31,293 bases of DNA from Fragilaria radians. Taxonomy: Eukaryota; Bacillariophyta; Fragilariophyceae; Fragilariales; Fragilariaceae. The notes under the pieces are model-generated. The model was given only the letters and a program-made list of their open reading frames with translations. It was not told where the DNA came from and searched no databases. Each line of letters opens with the position of its first letter. The stretch's first letter is position 1. Location of the stretch: the NCBI GenBank assembly GCA_900642245.1, contig CAAAJI010000005.1, forward strand, positions 286,809 to 318,101, in the 5' to 3' direction. This document shows positions 20,370 through 31,073 of the stretch, piece by piece. Both the position numbers and the translations under genes were made by a program.

Positions 20370-21590
20370 AGTTATCCTCTTTGTATAGAATTGTAAGATA
20401 GGTTTTTAATGATTTCATCTCTTAATAATTCCAGTTTATTCCAATTGACGAGGCAATCATCAAAAAAGATAGACATCAAAACCATCGCACTGGATGAATT
20501 CTCAATTGATAAGCAAGGTGCAACTTGATTTCCTTTAACGCCACAAATCTTGAGTGCTACAGTTTCATACAAATTGTCCAGCACCTTTACCAATCCATAT
20601 ATAGGCTTCTTCAAATTCAGACCTTATCTGAATCCATTTGATGGCGGGATATCCATGAAGATCTCTTCCATGCAGGAAAATTGTTTTCACATTGATGATT
20701 TGGCCATAAAATTTGAAATTACTTTTTACAGTCAACAGTACTTGAAACAAAGCCTGATCTACAATTGGAGCAAGTCTGTCATTGAAGTCAATGCCTTTTA
20801 CTTGTCTGTATCCAATGGCAAGTAATAGAACTGGAAATACAGCGGTTCGGTTCACCTTGAACACCCACTTGCTCTTTACACATCGATAGCCACATGGTCT
20901 CTCTGACCTCTTGATCTTCTTCCAGACGTCATGCAAATTCATCTCCTTGAATTCTTCTTCTTAAGGGAGTCTTGTCACATTCTCTTGGGATCTTCCATTG
21001 GATGATCCCACATTTCCTTGCAGTTAGTATGCTCCTTTTGATAATCGCTTTCCATCAAGGCACTCTAAGCTTGATTGACATTCACATTACTTCCAGGAAC
21101 TAAGGCATTGAAAATTTCTGTTGCTTCTAGATTACATCGCCCTTGAAGCCTCTCTATTCCTCTAGTTCCCTTGAGTTTGAAGTCATTGTTACCCAAGTGC
21201 CATGGATTCTATTTCATTATCACCCTTGTGGACCTCGTATTCATTGACTTAGTCCATTCACTTCCAGTTTCCCTTACTTTTAGTTAACCAAGTAATGTAT
21301 CTTGATTAAAAATTAGATGAATCTGTCATTAGTCATTTTCTAGGTATCACAGGCGTATTATGGAATGCATACAACAAGCATACAGAGTGTCTCTCAATCC
21401 TTCAACATTCCTTGAATCTTATTCTTGGTGTCAACCATGACCATTTCTCCAACATTCCGTTGTTATCTTCAGTCACTGCCCATTCGGCCGAAATTTCAAG
21501 GCTAATCTCATATTGTAGCCTGGCACCAATTAGCATCACCTGGATTTTTGCATAAGGTCGTAGAGATTCCCTTCACCACTTCTTTGCGGA
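20370..21590 (-). mobile_element. Ty1/copia reverse-transcriptase remnant
   Basis: The minus strand encodes a clear copia RT. LHDVWKKIKRSERP is followed by RCVKSKWVFKVNR, GYRQVKGIDFNDRLAP and IINVKTIFLHG. After a frameshift come KPIYGLVKVLDNLYE and the catalytic-site equivalent FFDDCLV, where Y(V/I)DD is usual. Upstream (about 21050-20945) is the typical linker, in which ESDYQKEH and MWDHP can be read across frames. Sequence out to about 21590 is consistent with decayed integrase-end coding but has many stops. No LTRs were found. It differs in extent from the 7-9 kb copy, which lacks exactly this RT part, but family identity between the two was not tested. Confidence 0.75.
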
Positions 21591-21953
21591 TTCTTTCCAC
21601 ACCTCAGCATACACAGACCTCCCTCGGAATCAATACGTAAGTGATAAGAAAAAAATCCTCAGGAAGCAATTGCAGATTTGTAAAATATCGGAATAATGCT
21701 GATATGCATTGATGATACATATTGCCGTTAATTTCTTGGGCAAGAAAGCTATCAAGCGTTTGTAATGTCAGGATAAACATGTCAGTGGAGGCAAGATGAA
21801 TGAGGATAAAATTAGTACAGTAATGAATACTAAATATTAGCAAACCACACTTTAAATTCCTGATTCCGTTAAGAACAAGAAGCGATGGAAGCTACAACCA
21901 GTCAAATGTTAATCTTATCTAGTTAGTTTTATCGGAAACAACTACGAAAGACA
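21591..21953. promoter_or_regulatory. RPA2 upstream region with short uORF
   Basis: No gene. A 13-codon upstream ORF (21885-21926, starting MEATTSQ) precedes the RPA2 start by 27 bp. It would matter only if transcription begins upstream of it, which the sequence does not show. Confidence 0.3.
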
Positions 21954-24900
21954 ATGGTAGAGGAGCGCCCAAAGAGGACCCAATTGCCAACGAAATCGAA
22001 GAAACTCAAGGAAAAGGTGGATAAGCTTATCGAAACTTGTCCTTCTTTTCGTCGTGGTCATGTTGCAGCTCATGAGGATGTGGAGCGTCTTCGTACGCTT
22101 TCTCTACCCCATGTCGAATCCTTTGACTTCTTTCTAGATACCGGACTCCAGAAGGCCATTCAAGATATTCCTCCTGCAGAAATCGATGTTGTGGATCTAA
22201 AGGCAAAAACTTCTTCTGTGAACCTAGATGAAGTAGATACCGTTCAGTTTTGGGTAGAAAACGTTTCCGTCAAAGCACCAATCCAAGTGAGAAGTGGCGG
22301 AGGATCAACAAGTATGTTGACTCCTCGCGAATGCCGCGAGCTTGGACTTATGTATTCAGGGGATATTGTCGGAGACTTTTGCTACCAGACCATTCACAGG
22401 AGGAATGGTATTCAGGTGAAAGGTCGGATCAGTAAATTTCAGAAAAATTTTGGAAATATGCCAATAATGGTCATGAGCAAAGTCTGTCATCTCAGGGGGA
22501 AGTCACCTACTGAATTAGTTAAGATGAAGGAAGAGGTGAGTTTCTGATTTTACCCCCAATAAATCTGTGGAAAGTTCTCATCATCATATATCTATCTAGC
22601 ACAATGAATTTGGAGGATATTTCTTGGTTAACGGTATTGAGCGTTGCGTGCGATTGTTACAAATCCCTCGTCGAAATCACCCGTCAGCAATTCAACGTTC
22701 TAACTTTAAGAATCGTGGTCCGACATATACGGATTTAGGAGTTGCTATTCGATGCTCTAGGCACTGCGGAGATCAAACGAGTGTTACAAATACCATTCAC
22801 TATCTGTCGACGGGAAGCGCTTCAATCAAGTTTGTGGCAAGAAAGCAGGAATTTCTCATACCGGTCATACTTATCATCAGAGCTTTGAGTGGACAAGAAT
22901 CATACTCCGTACAAAACCTTCCGAATTCTAAGTCAGCAGTCATAGGAATAACCGATGAGGAGCTTTATAAGCGAATCGTTCAAGGAGACAATACAAATAC
23001 CTTCTTAAGGGCTCGAGCAGAGTTGCTCCTACAGGAGGCACGATCTCGTTTTGGTGATCTCAATACTCCGGAAGAATGTCTTGAGTATTTAGGAGAACGA
23101 TTTCGTAGTCTCAGTCAAAGAGCAGATAGTACTCCAAATATCGACATTGGACATTTCATGATACGGCGTTACATCCTGATACATCTTCCAAGCTACAAGG
23201 ATAAACTGGAGTGCCTTTTACTCATGATAAGAAAGTTGTATTCCTTTGCAGCAGGAACGTGCGGCGTTGATAACGCTGACTCAATGCAAAACCAGGAGAT
23301 TTTACTCCCTGGCCATTTAATCACAGCATTCGTGAAAGAAAAATTTGAAGAAATGCTTCAAGCGATCCGATTAAGCCTAAGTCGAGAAATAAGAAGTGAT
23401 TTTAGCCGTATAAGCAACCTAGTTACAGATGTGAAGTTTTGGTCGAAACAAGTCGACCGCCATGGATCTTTATCTTCGGGTGGAATAGGGAAAAAAGTGC
23501 AACACTTCCTATCGACTGGGAATATCATATCTACTACTGGGTTGGATCTTATGCAAGTCTCTGGATACACAATAGTCGCCGAACGCTTGAACTTCCTTAG
23601 ATACTGCGCTCATTTCAGATCTGTTCATCGTGGTCAGTTTTTCTTGGAAATGAAAACAACAGCTGTAAGGAAACTTCTTCCAGACCAGTGGGGATTCCTT
23701 TGCCCGGTTCACACACCAGACGGGGGTCCATGCGGCCTGTTGAGTCATCTAGCATTGAAGTGTCAAGTTCTTTCGTATCCCGCAGAATCGAAATCAACAA
23801 ATGCATATGACCTCACTGACTTACTTATTTCATTAGGTGTCTCACCGGTAGGCACCGGAGGAGAGCGAGGAGACGGAAGAGCGATATCCACTCATAACCA
23901 TATCGTCGTTTGCATCGATGGAAAAGTAATAGGTGGTGCGCCCTTTAGGCTGTGTCGTAGTATCGCCAATTACATGCGTAGAGAGAAAGTTAAGGATAAT
24001 CCGAAGATTCCCTTTAGTCTTGAGATTGCATTGATTCCGCCAGGAAACTCTGGGGAACCCTATCCAGGATTGTTTCTTTTTCTTGGAGCCGCTCGTCCTA
24101 TTCGTCCTGTTTTGCACAGGGAAACAGGGAGAGTCGAGTTTATTGGACCTATGGAGCAGCCCTTCTTAGACATTGCATGCCTAGATGTAGACATAAAAGA
24201 AGGAATTACTACCCACCAAGAACTCGATCCCACAAATATGTTGAGCCTTATAGCCAGCTTGACTCCTTTCTCAGACTATAATCAGAGTCCGCGCAATATG
24301 TACCAATGTCAAATGGGCAAACAAACTATGGGTACTCCTATCCACTCTTTACCCTACCGTTCTGACAATAAGCTGTATAGGCTCCAGAATCCCCAGGCAC
24401 CTGTTGTCCAAACTAAGCGACATAGGGAATACAAGATGGATGAGTATCCTAATGGGGCGAACGCGATCGTTGCAGTCTTGAGTTATACTGGATTCGACAT
24501 GGAAGATGCTATGATCATCAACAAAGGGGCATATGACCGAGGCTTTGGACACGCCTCAGTCTATAAATCGATTCAGATTGATATTTCGGAGGAAGCTAAA
24601 TTAGCCGGAGTGTCATTAAAGAAATCAGACGCTTCAAGAATGCGATTTCGCAACAAAGTTGATCAAAATGGTGCATTTATTCACAAGTCTCTTGGAGCGG
24701 ATGGTCTTCCCGAAGTAGGTACTTGTGTTGATAAAGGGCATCCCCTCTATTGCATTGTCGACGAATTGAGTGGGAAAGACATCATTGGGAAGCATAAAGA
24801 AAACGAACGAGCGTATGTTCAACAAGTACGCTTCCTTGGCGGGGATGGTGCAACAACTGGCGAGCCAAAGGCCTCGATAACTTTGCGATTTAATCGTAAT

Positions 24901-25740
24901 CCTGTAATTGGAGATAAATTCTCGAGTAGGCATGGGCAAAAAGGTGTGCTTAGTATTCTCTGGCCTCAAGAGGATATGCCATTTAGTGAGAGTGGCATCA
25001 CACCTGACATTATTATTAATCCCCACGCATTCCCTAGTAGAATGACGATTGGAATGCTTATTGAGAGTATGGCCGGTAAAAGCGGAGCTTTGCATGGTAT
25101 TTATCAAGATGCAACCCCCTTCATTTTTCATGAGAGCGGAGATAAAATTGCCATTGATTATTTTGGTGAACAACTTCAGAAGGCTGGATATAATTACTAC
25201 GGGTCTGAGCCCCTATATTCAGGTGTTTCAGGATGTCTTATGCAAGCAGACCTTTATATTGGAGTCGTTTACTATCAAAGATTAAGACACATGGTTTCTG
25301 ATAAATATCAAGTTCGCTCGACAGGCCCAGTCAATCCCTTGACCCGACAACCTATTAAGGGACGGAAAAAAGGTGGTGGAATTCGCCTTGGTGAGATGGA
25401 GCGTGATTCTCTTCTTAGCCATGGGACGGCGTTTCTATTACATGATCGCCTCGTAAACTGTAGTGATAAGCATGTAGCATACGCATGTACTCGCTGCGGA
25501 GATCTTTTATCTCCAACTACAGAGCGTAATACCGTTTTATCCTCTGGTCAGGGAGCTTTGGATGCACTTCATCGAGCGAGGTTACGATTGTTTTGTAGAA
25601 ATCCAAAATGTAAGCAAGCTGCGGATAGAGAAGGCGTCAATGATGAAGCTGTGGAACCCATTATTCTGCCATACGTTTATCGATATTTGGTGAATGAATT
25701 AGCCGCCATGAACATCAAGCTGACCTTGGAAATAAAGTAG
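21954..25740 (+). CDS. RPA2: DNA-directed RNA polymerase I second-largest subunit
   Basis: Two exons, 21954-22535 and 22600-25740, are separated by a 64-bp intron (GAG|GTGAGT to ATCTAG|CAC). They give 1240 residues, close to yeast A135. The splice restores EEHNEFGGYFLVNGIER, a conserved block of beta-type subunits. Landmarks are LTPRECRELGLMYSG in the lobe, DQWGFLCPVHTPDGG (~557), GFDMEDAMIINK (~826, acidic residues near the active site), DKFSSRHGQKGV (~966) and GGGIRLGEMERDSLL (~1120). The C-terminal zinc site is CTRCG (~1158) with CRNPKC (~1192), and the end reads ELAAMNIKLTLEIK. The IPRRNHPSA block, the TSVTNTIHYLSTGS block and the AAMNIK ending fit Pol I rather than Pol II or III. It forms the rRNA-synthesising catalytic core with the largest subunit in the nucleolus. 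All key motifs are intact. Confidence 0.93.
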
Positions 25741-26300
25741 ACTACACTGCCAAAACAAAAATAGTCTATGAAAAACTAAAATTTCTTTATTCGATACGTA
25801 TTTTCAATTTAGTTGTGGTGAATTGAAGTGCTCAAGGAATCGTGTAGAGCTTTATGACTACGTTCAACGTATGTGAAAGAGAATGCTTTCAATCATCTGT
25901 GACTTTGAAATTGCATCTTGGACCGACCTGCTTTGAGAAAGTATCCCTTGTTTTGGATCGTTTGTAGGATGGACATTCAAGAAAACTTAATTATAATATA
26001 CTGAACATGCTATTCTTTCCACCATTCTTTTGAATAAATCCAGTTAGTTGCCCAGCATTATGGACCAAACTGACAATCTTTTCTCTGCTTTGCTGATTCT
26101 TGCATCATTCTGCAGAGATTTTTTTCTAACGATACCAGTCGAATATTCTGAGCATTCGGAATCAGACTCTGTTTCTTTGTTTCATCATCATCACAGGATT
26201 TTTGCATTTATAAATCTTGCTAGCACAGGAAAACCTTCTTTTTTGGACTTGGTGCCAATCACTGAACCCAACTACTGTAGTACTCGAGAAAGTGATCTAG
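25741..26300. other. RPA2 3' flank
   Basis: Contains the 3' UTR. A 138-codon ORF begins at the ATG at 26060, but it is low-complexity and hydrophobic. Its 3' half overlaps, in another frame, a more protein-like remnant. I do not support it as a gene. Confidence 0.4.
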
Positions 26301-26511
26301 GAAACAGTGCTGTGCGAAATTGTGGATTACTCAGAGTTAGAAGAAGCAAGGAAAAGGCGGCCATTCAGCTCCGAAATAATGAACAGTCAGCTGGATGCAT
26401 TCAAAGAATGATGCGAAGAAGTCAAGTGATTATAATAAATACCTGGATACTTTTGTACATAAGTATCATTTGACAAGATTACATGAGCGACTAAAATCGA
26501 TAGGGATGTAG
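26301..26511 (+). pseudogene. Frameshifted coding remnant, unidentified family
   Basis: After an acceptor-like GATCTAG, one frame reads 36 codons (ETVLCEIVDYSELEEARK, then PFSSEIMNSQLDAFKE) to a TGA at 26409. The overlapping neighbouring frame continues NDAKKSSDYNKYLDTFVHKY, then HLTRLHERLKSIGM, to a TAG at 26509. The joint near 26406 behaves like a one-base indel. The two halves share charged, helical, natural-protein composition, unlike the surrounding random ORFs. I do not recognise the family. It could be a pseudogenised C-terminus, a mis-sequenced exon, or coincidence. Confidence 0.35.
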
Positions 26512-26689
26512 CTAATTCAAACTGTACATTCATCCTATGCACATTCCATTAACTGATTAAAATAGCCCGCATTGGATAGTATAACAATAAATCCATTCTA
26601 TTTTCATCCAGAGTTATACTGGCATGAAAGGCATTAATCCAATGTATTTAATCCCATGAATTAATTATATTTTAGTATGTTTAGGATGA
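26512..26689. other. Short spacer
   Basis: Nothing coding is seen. It separates the frameshifted remnant from the duplicated repeat block. Confidence 0.4.
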
Positions 26690-27385
26690 CTGCTATGTTA
26701 ATCCTTAGGGGTTAGGGTTTAATCCTTCGTTTGTCTCAAATTCCTACACTTTCATACAAGTAAAGAATACAAAGAATTAAAGCTATCAAAACAATCATAA
26801 CAGCAGCAGCAATGGATTCTAAACCAACAACACCAGAAAAAGCTAAAACACGACGCTTAATAGGACAAAAAGGGAAACCTCTAACTTTACACTTTCCCTA
26901 TGTCAATACTAAATCAATAGCATAATTTTCTTAATCACTGATGGTGAATACACTTGAAGATACCAATATCATGTCAGGTCAAGTGGTAAAACTATATCAT
27001 GCATTGAATTTCATGACCTGTGAACTCTATGTTCATAAAAGGGAATCATAATAATCCATGTCATAATTATTGTTGGAAATGTATGGATGGAAATTCAAAA
27101 ATACACTCTTCTCTGTGAATTTTGATCTTTTGTAGAATAATTAAATCTGCGTAGCAAAGCAAGCACCAACTACTAGTCTACGCTACTAAAAAAGTTTCGC
27201 ATCCGATCTGGCTGGTGCTACCCCATAACCCTTGTGCGCTTTGTTAGTACAGTAATAATCGAGAAAGTGATCGAGTACGAGTACATAGCTTACAATAATA
27301 GGGATGCAGCTAAATCTGATTTAAATTTTGGGTAGTTCAATTATAAACTAGAATGTTGTCGAGACTTTCAGTTGTATATAACATT
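26690..27385. repeat. Dispersed/tandem repeat, copy A (modules 1+2)
   Basis: Module 1 (about 26690-27140) matches 28400-28920. Shared blocks include AAGTAAAGAATAC, AGAATTAAAGCT, ACAGAAAAAGCTAAAA or its near match, and the stretch before TCTGCG. Module 2 (about 27146-27385) begins TCTGCGTAGCAAAGCAAGCA, continues CCAACTACTAGT, and ends AAACTAGAATGTTGTC. It matches 27945-28240. No coding capacity is evident. Probably a non-autonomous element or a segmental duplication. Confidence 0.65.
26705..26718. repeat. Telomere-like insertion TTAGGGGTTAGGGT
   Basis: A 14-bp telomere-like sequence sits between two copies of TTAATCC (26698-26704 and 26719-26725). The homologous position in copy C (near 28434) has a single uninterrupted ATTAATCCTTC. 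The comparison indicates a small insertion with duplication of the flank, or the converse deletion. Confidence 0.55.
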
Positions 27386-27944
27386 ATTTTAATATGTTAA
27401 ATTTAGAGATGTGTGTGTGTACCGGTATCTGGAGACGTCCTGTACCGTTAGTGCATAGTAAACAGTAGTAGGATTAACGTATCCTTTTATTTACTCATCT
27501 ACCTATGTATACTTACAAGCAAACTATCCTACTATATTGACCACAAATTTACTATGATAAACTTAGTGAGACATAACTATTGCTTATGGAGAGTATTGTT
27601 ATACAATCCAGGACCGGATCCAAAGTAACACAGTTATGGCAATGATCTAAATTAGGATCTAAACTATAGAAGACAACTCTTTAATTATAAAGAGTTGAAG
27701 GTCTAAACTAACTTATCCTTATGAACTATACACTTGTCATTATGGACCAGGTTGAAGCAACTTTTCTAAGCACCTGGTAGGAAGCTTAGAACAAGATTGC
27801 GAATCTTCAAGTTTAATCACAAAGATCTCTTGAGAACATCTCTTGAGAGAAGTTTCAAGATTAGACAAGACTAACAGAAGAAACAACAAAGTAGTCTATA
27901 ATTTATCTGTGTCTACTTTCTTTATCTCACCGTAGAGCAGTTAA
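27386..27944. repeat. Spacer with second hairpin cluster
   Basis: Inverted repeats include a 10-bp stem with a 4-nt loop at 27674-27697 (CAACTCTTTA/TAAAGAGTTG), ACCAGGT/ACCTGGT at 27746/27772 and AAGATT/AATCTT at 27793/27802. There is also a direct repeat of ATCTCTTGAGA near 27825-27850. The texture resembles the array at 17.4-18.15 kb. No ORF. Confidence 0.6.
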
Positions 27945-28240
27945 CTCTGCGGAGCAAAGCAAGCACCAACTACTAGTCCTACGCCAACTGCTTGACTACA
28001 CTACTGAAAACGTTTCACATCCGATCTGGCCTTCAGCCTGCGCAACGGTCTAATATTTGTTTAACTCGAAACTTTTACGTCACAGACCACGAATACTCAA
28101 ATAAGAGATCGCGTACAAGTACAGAGGTTATAGACTGCCCAACAATCTATGGTACGTTACCTGCCTTACCAATAAAAATTCTATTCTGTATTCCTCAAAA
28201 TTCTAAACTAGAATGTTGTCCAAACTTTCAATTGTAAAAA
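27945..28240. repeat. Repeat copy B (module 2)
   Basis: Begins TCTGCGGAGCAAAGCAAGCA, then CCAACTACTAGTCCTACGC. It shares CATCCGATCTGGC in the middle and AAACTAGAATGTTGTC near the end with copy A. It is longer in the middle, so one of the two copies has suffered indels. Confidence 0.65.
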
Positions 28241-28389
28241 ATTGAGTATTTAAAGTCATTTTTCATGTAATGCTATTAAAATTTTCGTTGCGGTCCATAG
28301 GGATAGTTCTTAATTGCGATATTAATCTGCAAATAAAATGAAATTTCTTCAAGACAATAGATATGTAAATAACTTTCATGTTTCTTGAT

Positions 28390-28990
28390 CTAAAGTCTAA
28401 TTATAATGTTTGGAATGACTGTTATCATATTAATCCTTCATTTGTCTCGATTTCTTATACTTTCACAAAAGTAAAGAATACGCAGAATTAAAGCTGACAA
28501 AACTATGATATAGACTTTGCACCAACAACAACATGTTTTTACTTTTTCGCTAAAGCTTTAATTTGCATTAGCAGCAACAATCCTTTGACATTCCAATAGC
28601 AGAAGGAGCAATGACTTTTACAATGACAACAACAGAAAAAGCTAAAATATGACTTTTACCTTAAAAATAATAATCAATGATGAATCCATTGTATAATATA
28701 TGGAATCACAGAGGCAGTCCTTTGAGATTGAATACATTTGAAGATACATGTCATCACAAGTAGTAAAACTCAAATGTGGCATAATACAATAAATTTTATA
28801 ACCTGCAAACTCTGCATTAACAGATAACAATCATAAACTCCATGTCATTATTATTTTTGGAACTTTATACACGGAAATTCAAAGATTCATTATTTTGAAT
28901 TGTTTCTTCTGATATTTTGTAAGATGATTAACTCTGCGTAGCAAAGCCAATGCCAACTACTAGTTCTTTTAATAAAAACATTATGTAGTT
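28390..28990. repeat. Repeat copy C (module 1 plus truncated module 2)
   Basis: Parallels copy A from AATGACTGTTAT through AAAGTAAAGAATACGCAG and ACAACAGAAAAAGCTAAAA to ACTCTGCGTAGCAAAGC and CCAACTACTAGT. It then breaks off. The B-then-C order relative to A implies an old duplication of an approximately 1.7-kb unit. Confidence 0.6.
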
Positions 28991-29640
28991 TTCTTCTGTC
29001 TATCAGATATGCGCGTCAACGAGGTGTCAGTTCATCAAGTTTCACTTGCAATTTGCAGAACATGCACCAAACTCTTGGAAAAAGAAACAAAGTAGAAATC
29101 CCAGGAATATCTAACTCTAACCCATGTCTGGGTTGATACGGGTAACAACTTAGATGAACTTAATAGTGATATATTTTCCAACTTTCAGGACGTTCACCAA
29201 ATGATTTTCGACTGGACAGGTTGTGAGGCTTGCTTGAAATGTAAATCCATCAAGATGCTTTTTAAAGGAGGTTTGAATGAATCTTTATGTTGTTAGCAAA
29301 GTTATTAATTCTGAAGTAATTTTTCAATGTTAACCTGATTATGTCTTGACAATTCCATGCTCCTTTTGGTGTATGTTTATAAACATAAAATATAATCTTT
29401 ACAAAATTGAAAGTATGGGTAAATGCTGTGTTTATGTCGCCGATAGGACAGTAACACTGCCGTACTAGGATTTTGATGGAAAGTGTCAAGTTTTGATTGG
29501 AGTATCGAAATGTGTCACGAAGAAGGTATTGTACGTACGACGATTCAGTATCTTATTTGATGCTGTTCACTTCTATCACACGAACCATAAAAAGATTTTC
29601 ATTTCCATCAATCACTTAGTTACCTTCTCGACGGACGAAG
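28991..29640. other. Upstream flank of the ureohydrolase gene
   Basis: No supported gene. A small hairpin, AACCCA/TGGGTT, lies near 29119-29134. The ORF beginning near 29493 overlaps exon 1 of the next gene out of frame and has no protein-like features. Confidence 0.4.
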
Positions 29641-31073
29641 ATGAATCGCACGCCGAGATCTATCTTTCAAGCACTTTCAAGGAAGCCTTCTAGGCAAACT
29701 AGATTACATCATCCAGATCCATTCAATCCCAAAACAACCAAAGGATGGGCCAATGCGCTGAAGGTCCGTATTGCAAACTCCGTCCAGTAAAACATCTAAT
29801 TTTGTGGTTGTGAAAGATTTGAATCCGAATTTGCTTTTCCAGAATATTTATGCATATATCTCTCTTACATCTGTTGTCCTCCTGACTTCGCAATTTCTCT
29901 CAACTCAGGAATCCACTATCCCAACATCTCACGCAGAAGCTGAAATTGCCCGTGGTTTGGCCCTAGGTCTACCGGGTGCATCTAGTATCAATGATAAGAC
30001 CATCCCCACATTTTCTAGGGGTGAGCTTCCTCACTTTGCGGGTATCAATACGTTCCTTAAGGCACCGTATCTCGAAGATGTACATCAGGTGGGAAAGTAC
30101 GATGCGGCTGTGGTCGGTGTGCCCTTCGATGGTGGTTGTACCTATCGTCCTGGAACGAGATTTGGACCGCAGGGTATCCGTCGTATATCGGCACTCTATA
30201 CTCCATACAACTATGAGAAGGGAATTGACTTAAGAGAGCAAATGACGCTTTGTGACATTGGAGACGTCTTCACAATCCCTGCCAACATTGAAAAATCATT
30301 TGATCAAATTTCTAATGCTGTCGCTCACATTGCCTCTCATGGAACAATGCCTATTATCCTTGGAGGCGATCATTCCATAGGATTTCCAACTGTTAGGGGT
30401 ATTGCATCGGTTACATCCAAGAACATCGGGATTATTCACGTTGACCGTCACGCAGACATTCAAGAATTTGATCTCGACGAAAGGATGCATACCACACCGT
30501 ACTTTCATGCCACCAATCTTCCAAATGTAAATCCTAAAAATCTTGTTCAAATCGGCATTGGAGGTTGGCAAGTTCCAAGAGCGGCAGTCAAGAATATGAT
30601 CGATCGAGAGACAAACATATTTACCATGGAGGATGTAGAAACCATTGGAATCGAAAAGATTGCCGAAATGGCGCTGGAACGAGCTTGGGATGGATGTGAT
30701 GCTGTTTATATGAGTTACGACATCGATTCTATTGAAGCAGCCTTTGTTCCAGGGTACGTTGGATTAAGAGAAGATAAATACCCCTTCTATTCCTTTATCT
30801 CACTTTTCTTATCTTGAAACGTTTTAATTCAGGACTGGTTGGCCCGAACCCGGAGGACTTCTTCCTCGTGAAGCTCTGAAACTCGTCGGCTTGATTGCCA
30901 AAGAAGGTTTATGTGGCATGGAAGTCGTAGAAGTCAGTCCTCCATATGACCATGCCGACATTACATCTTTGATGGCTCTTCGAATTGTTGTCGACGCTTT
31001 GGGTGCGATGGTCAGTCACGGTACTATGGGCAACCATAAATCCATTATTGATAAGCCTTTTGTGCCCTTCTAA
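29641..31073 (+). CDS. Mitochondrial ureohydrolase (agmatinase/guanidine-hydrolase family)
   Basis: I predict three exons, 29641-29763, 29909-30753 and 30833-31073, giving 402 residues. Introns are 145 bp (GTCCGT..CTCAG) and 79 bp (GTACGT..TTCAG). The long central ORF has no ATG upstream of its conserved part. Exon 1 supplies one in phase and encodes an Arg/Ser-rich presequence (MNRTPRSIFQALSRKPSRQ) typical of mitochondrial import. Metal-binding ureohydrolase motifs are intact: GGDHS (193-197), H218-V-D220-R-H222-A-D224, and SYDIDS with D312 and D314. The second intron splits VPG|TGWPEPGG. The enzyme releases urea from a guanidino compound. DERMHTTPYFHATN and VEVSPPYDHADITS differ from bacterial SpeB-type agmatinase and look closer to cyanobacterial nickel-dependent guanidine hydrolase as I remember it, so the substrate is uncertain. 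Confidence 0.88.

Noticed and set aside
24634..25173. 179-codon minus-strand ORF inside RPA2
   Set aside because: Antisense shadow of a highly conserved coding sequence.
26060..26473. 138-codon ORF starting at an ATG
   Set aside because: Hydrophobic ends and low complexity. Its 3' half is less protein-like than the overlapping frames at 26301-26511.
29493..29693. 66-codon plus-strand ORF
   Set aside because: Overlaps the predicted first exon of the ureohydrolase in another frame and lacks motifs.
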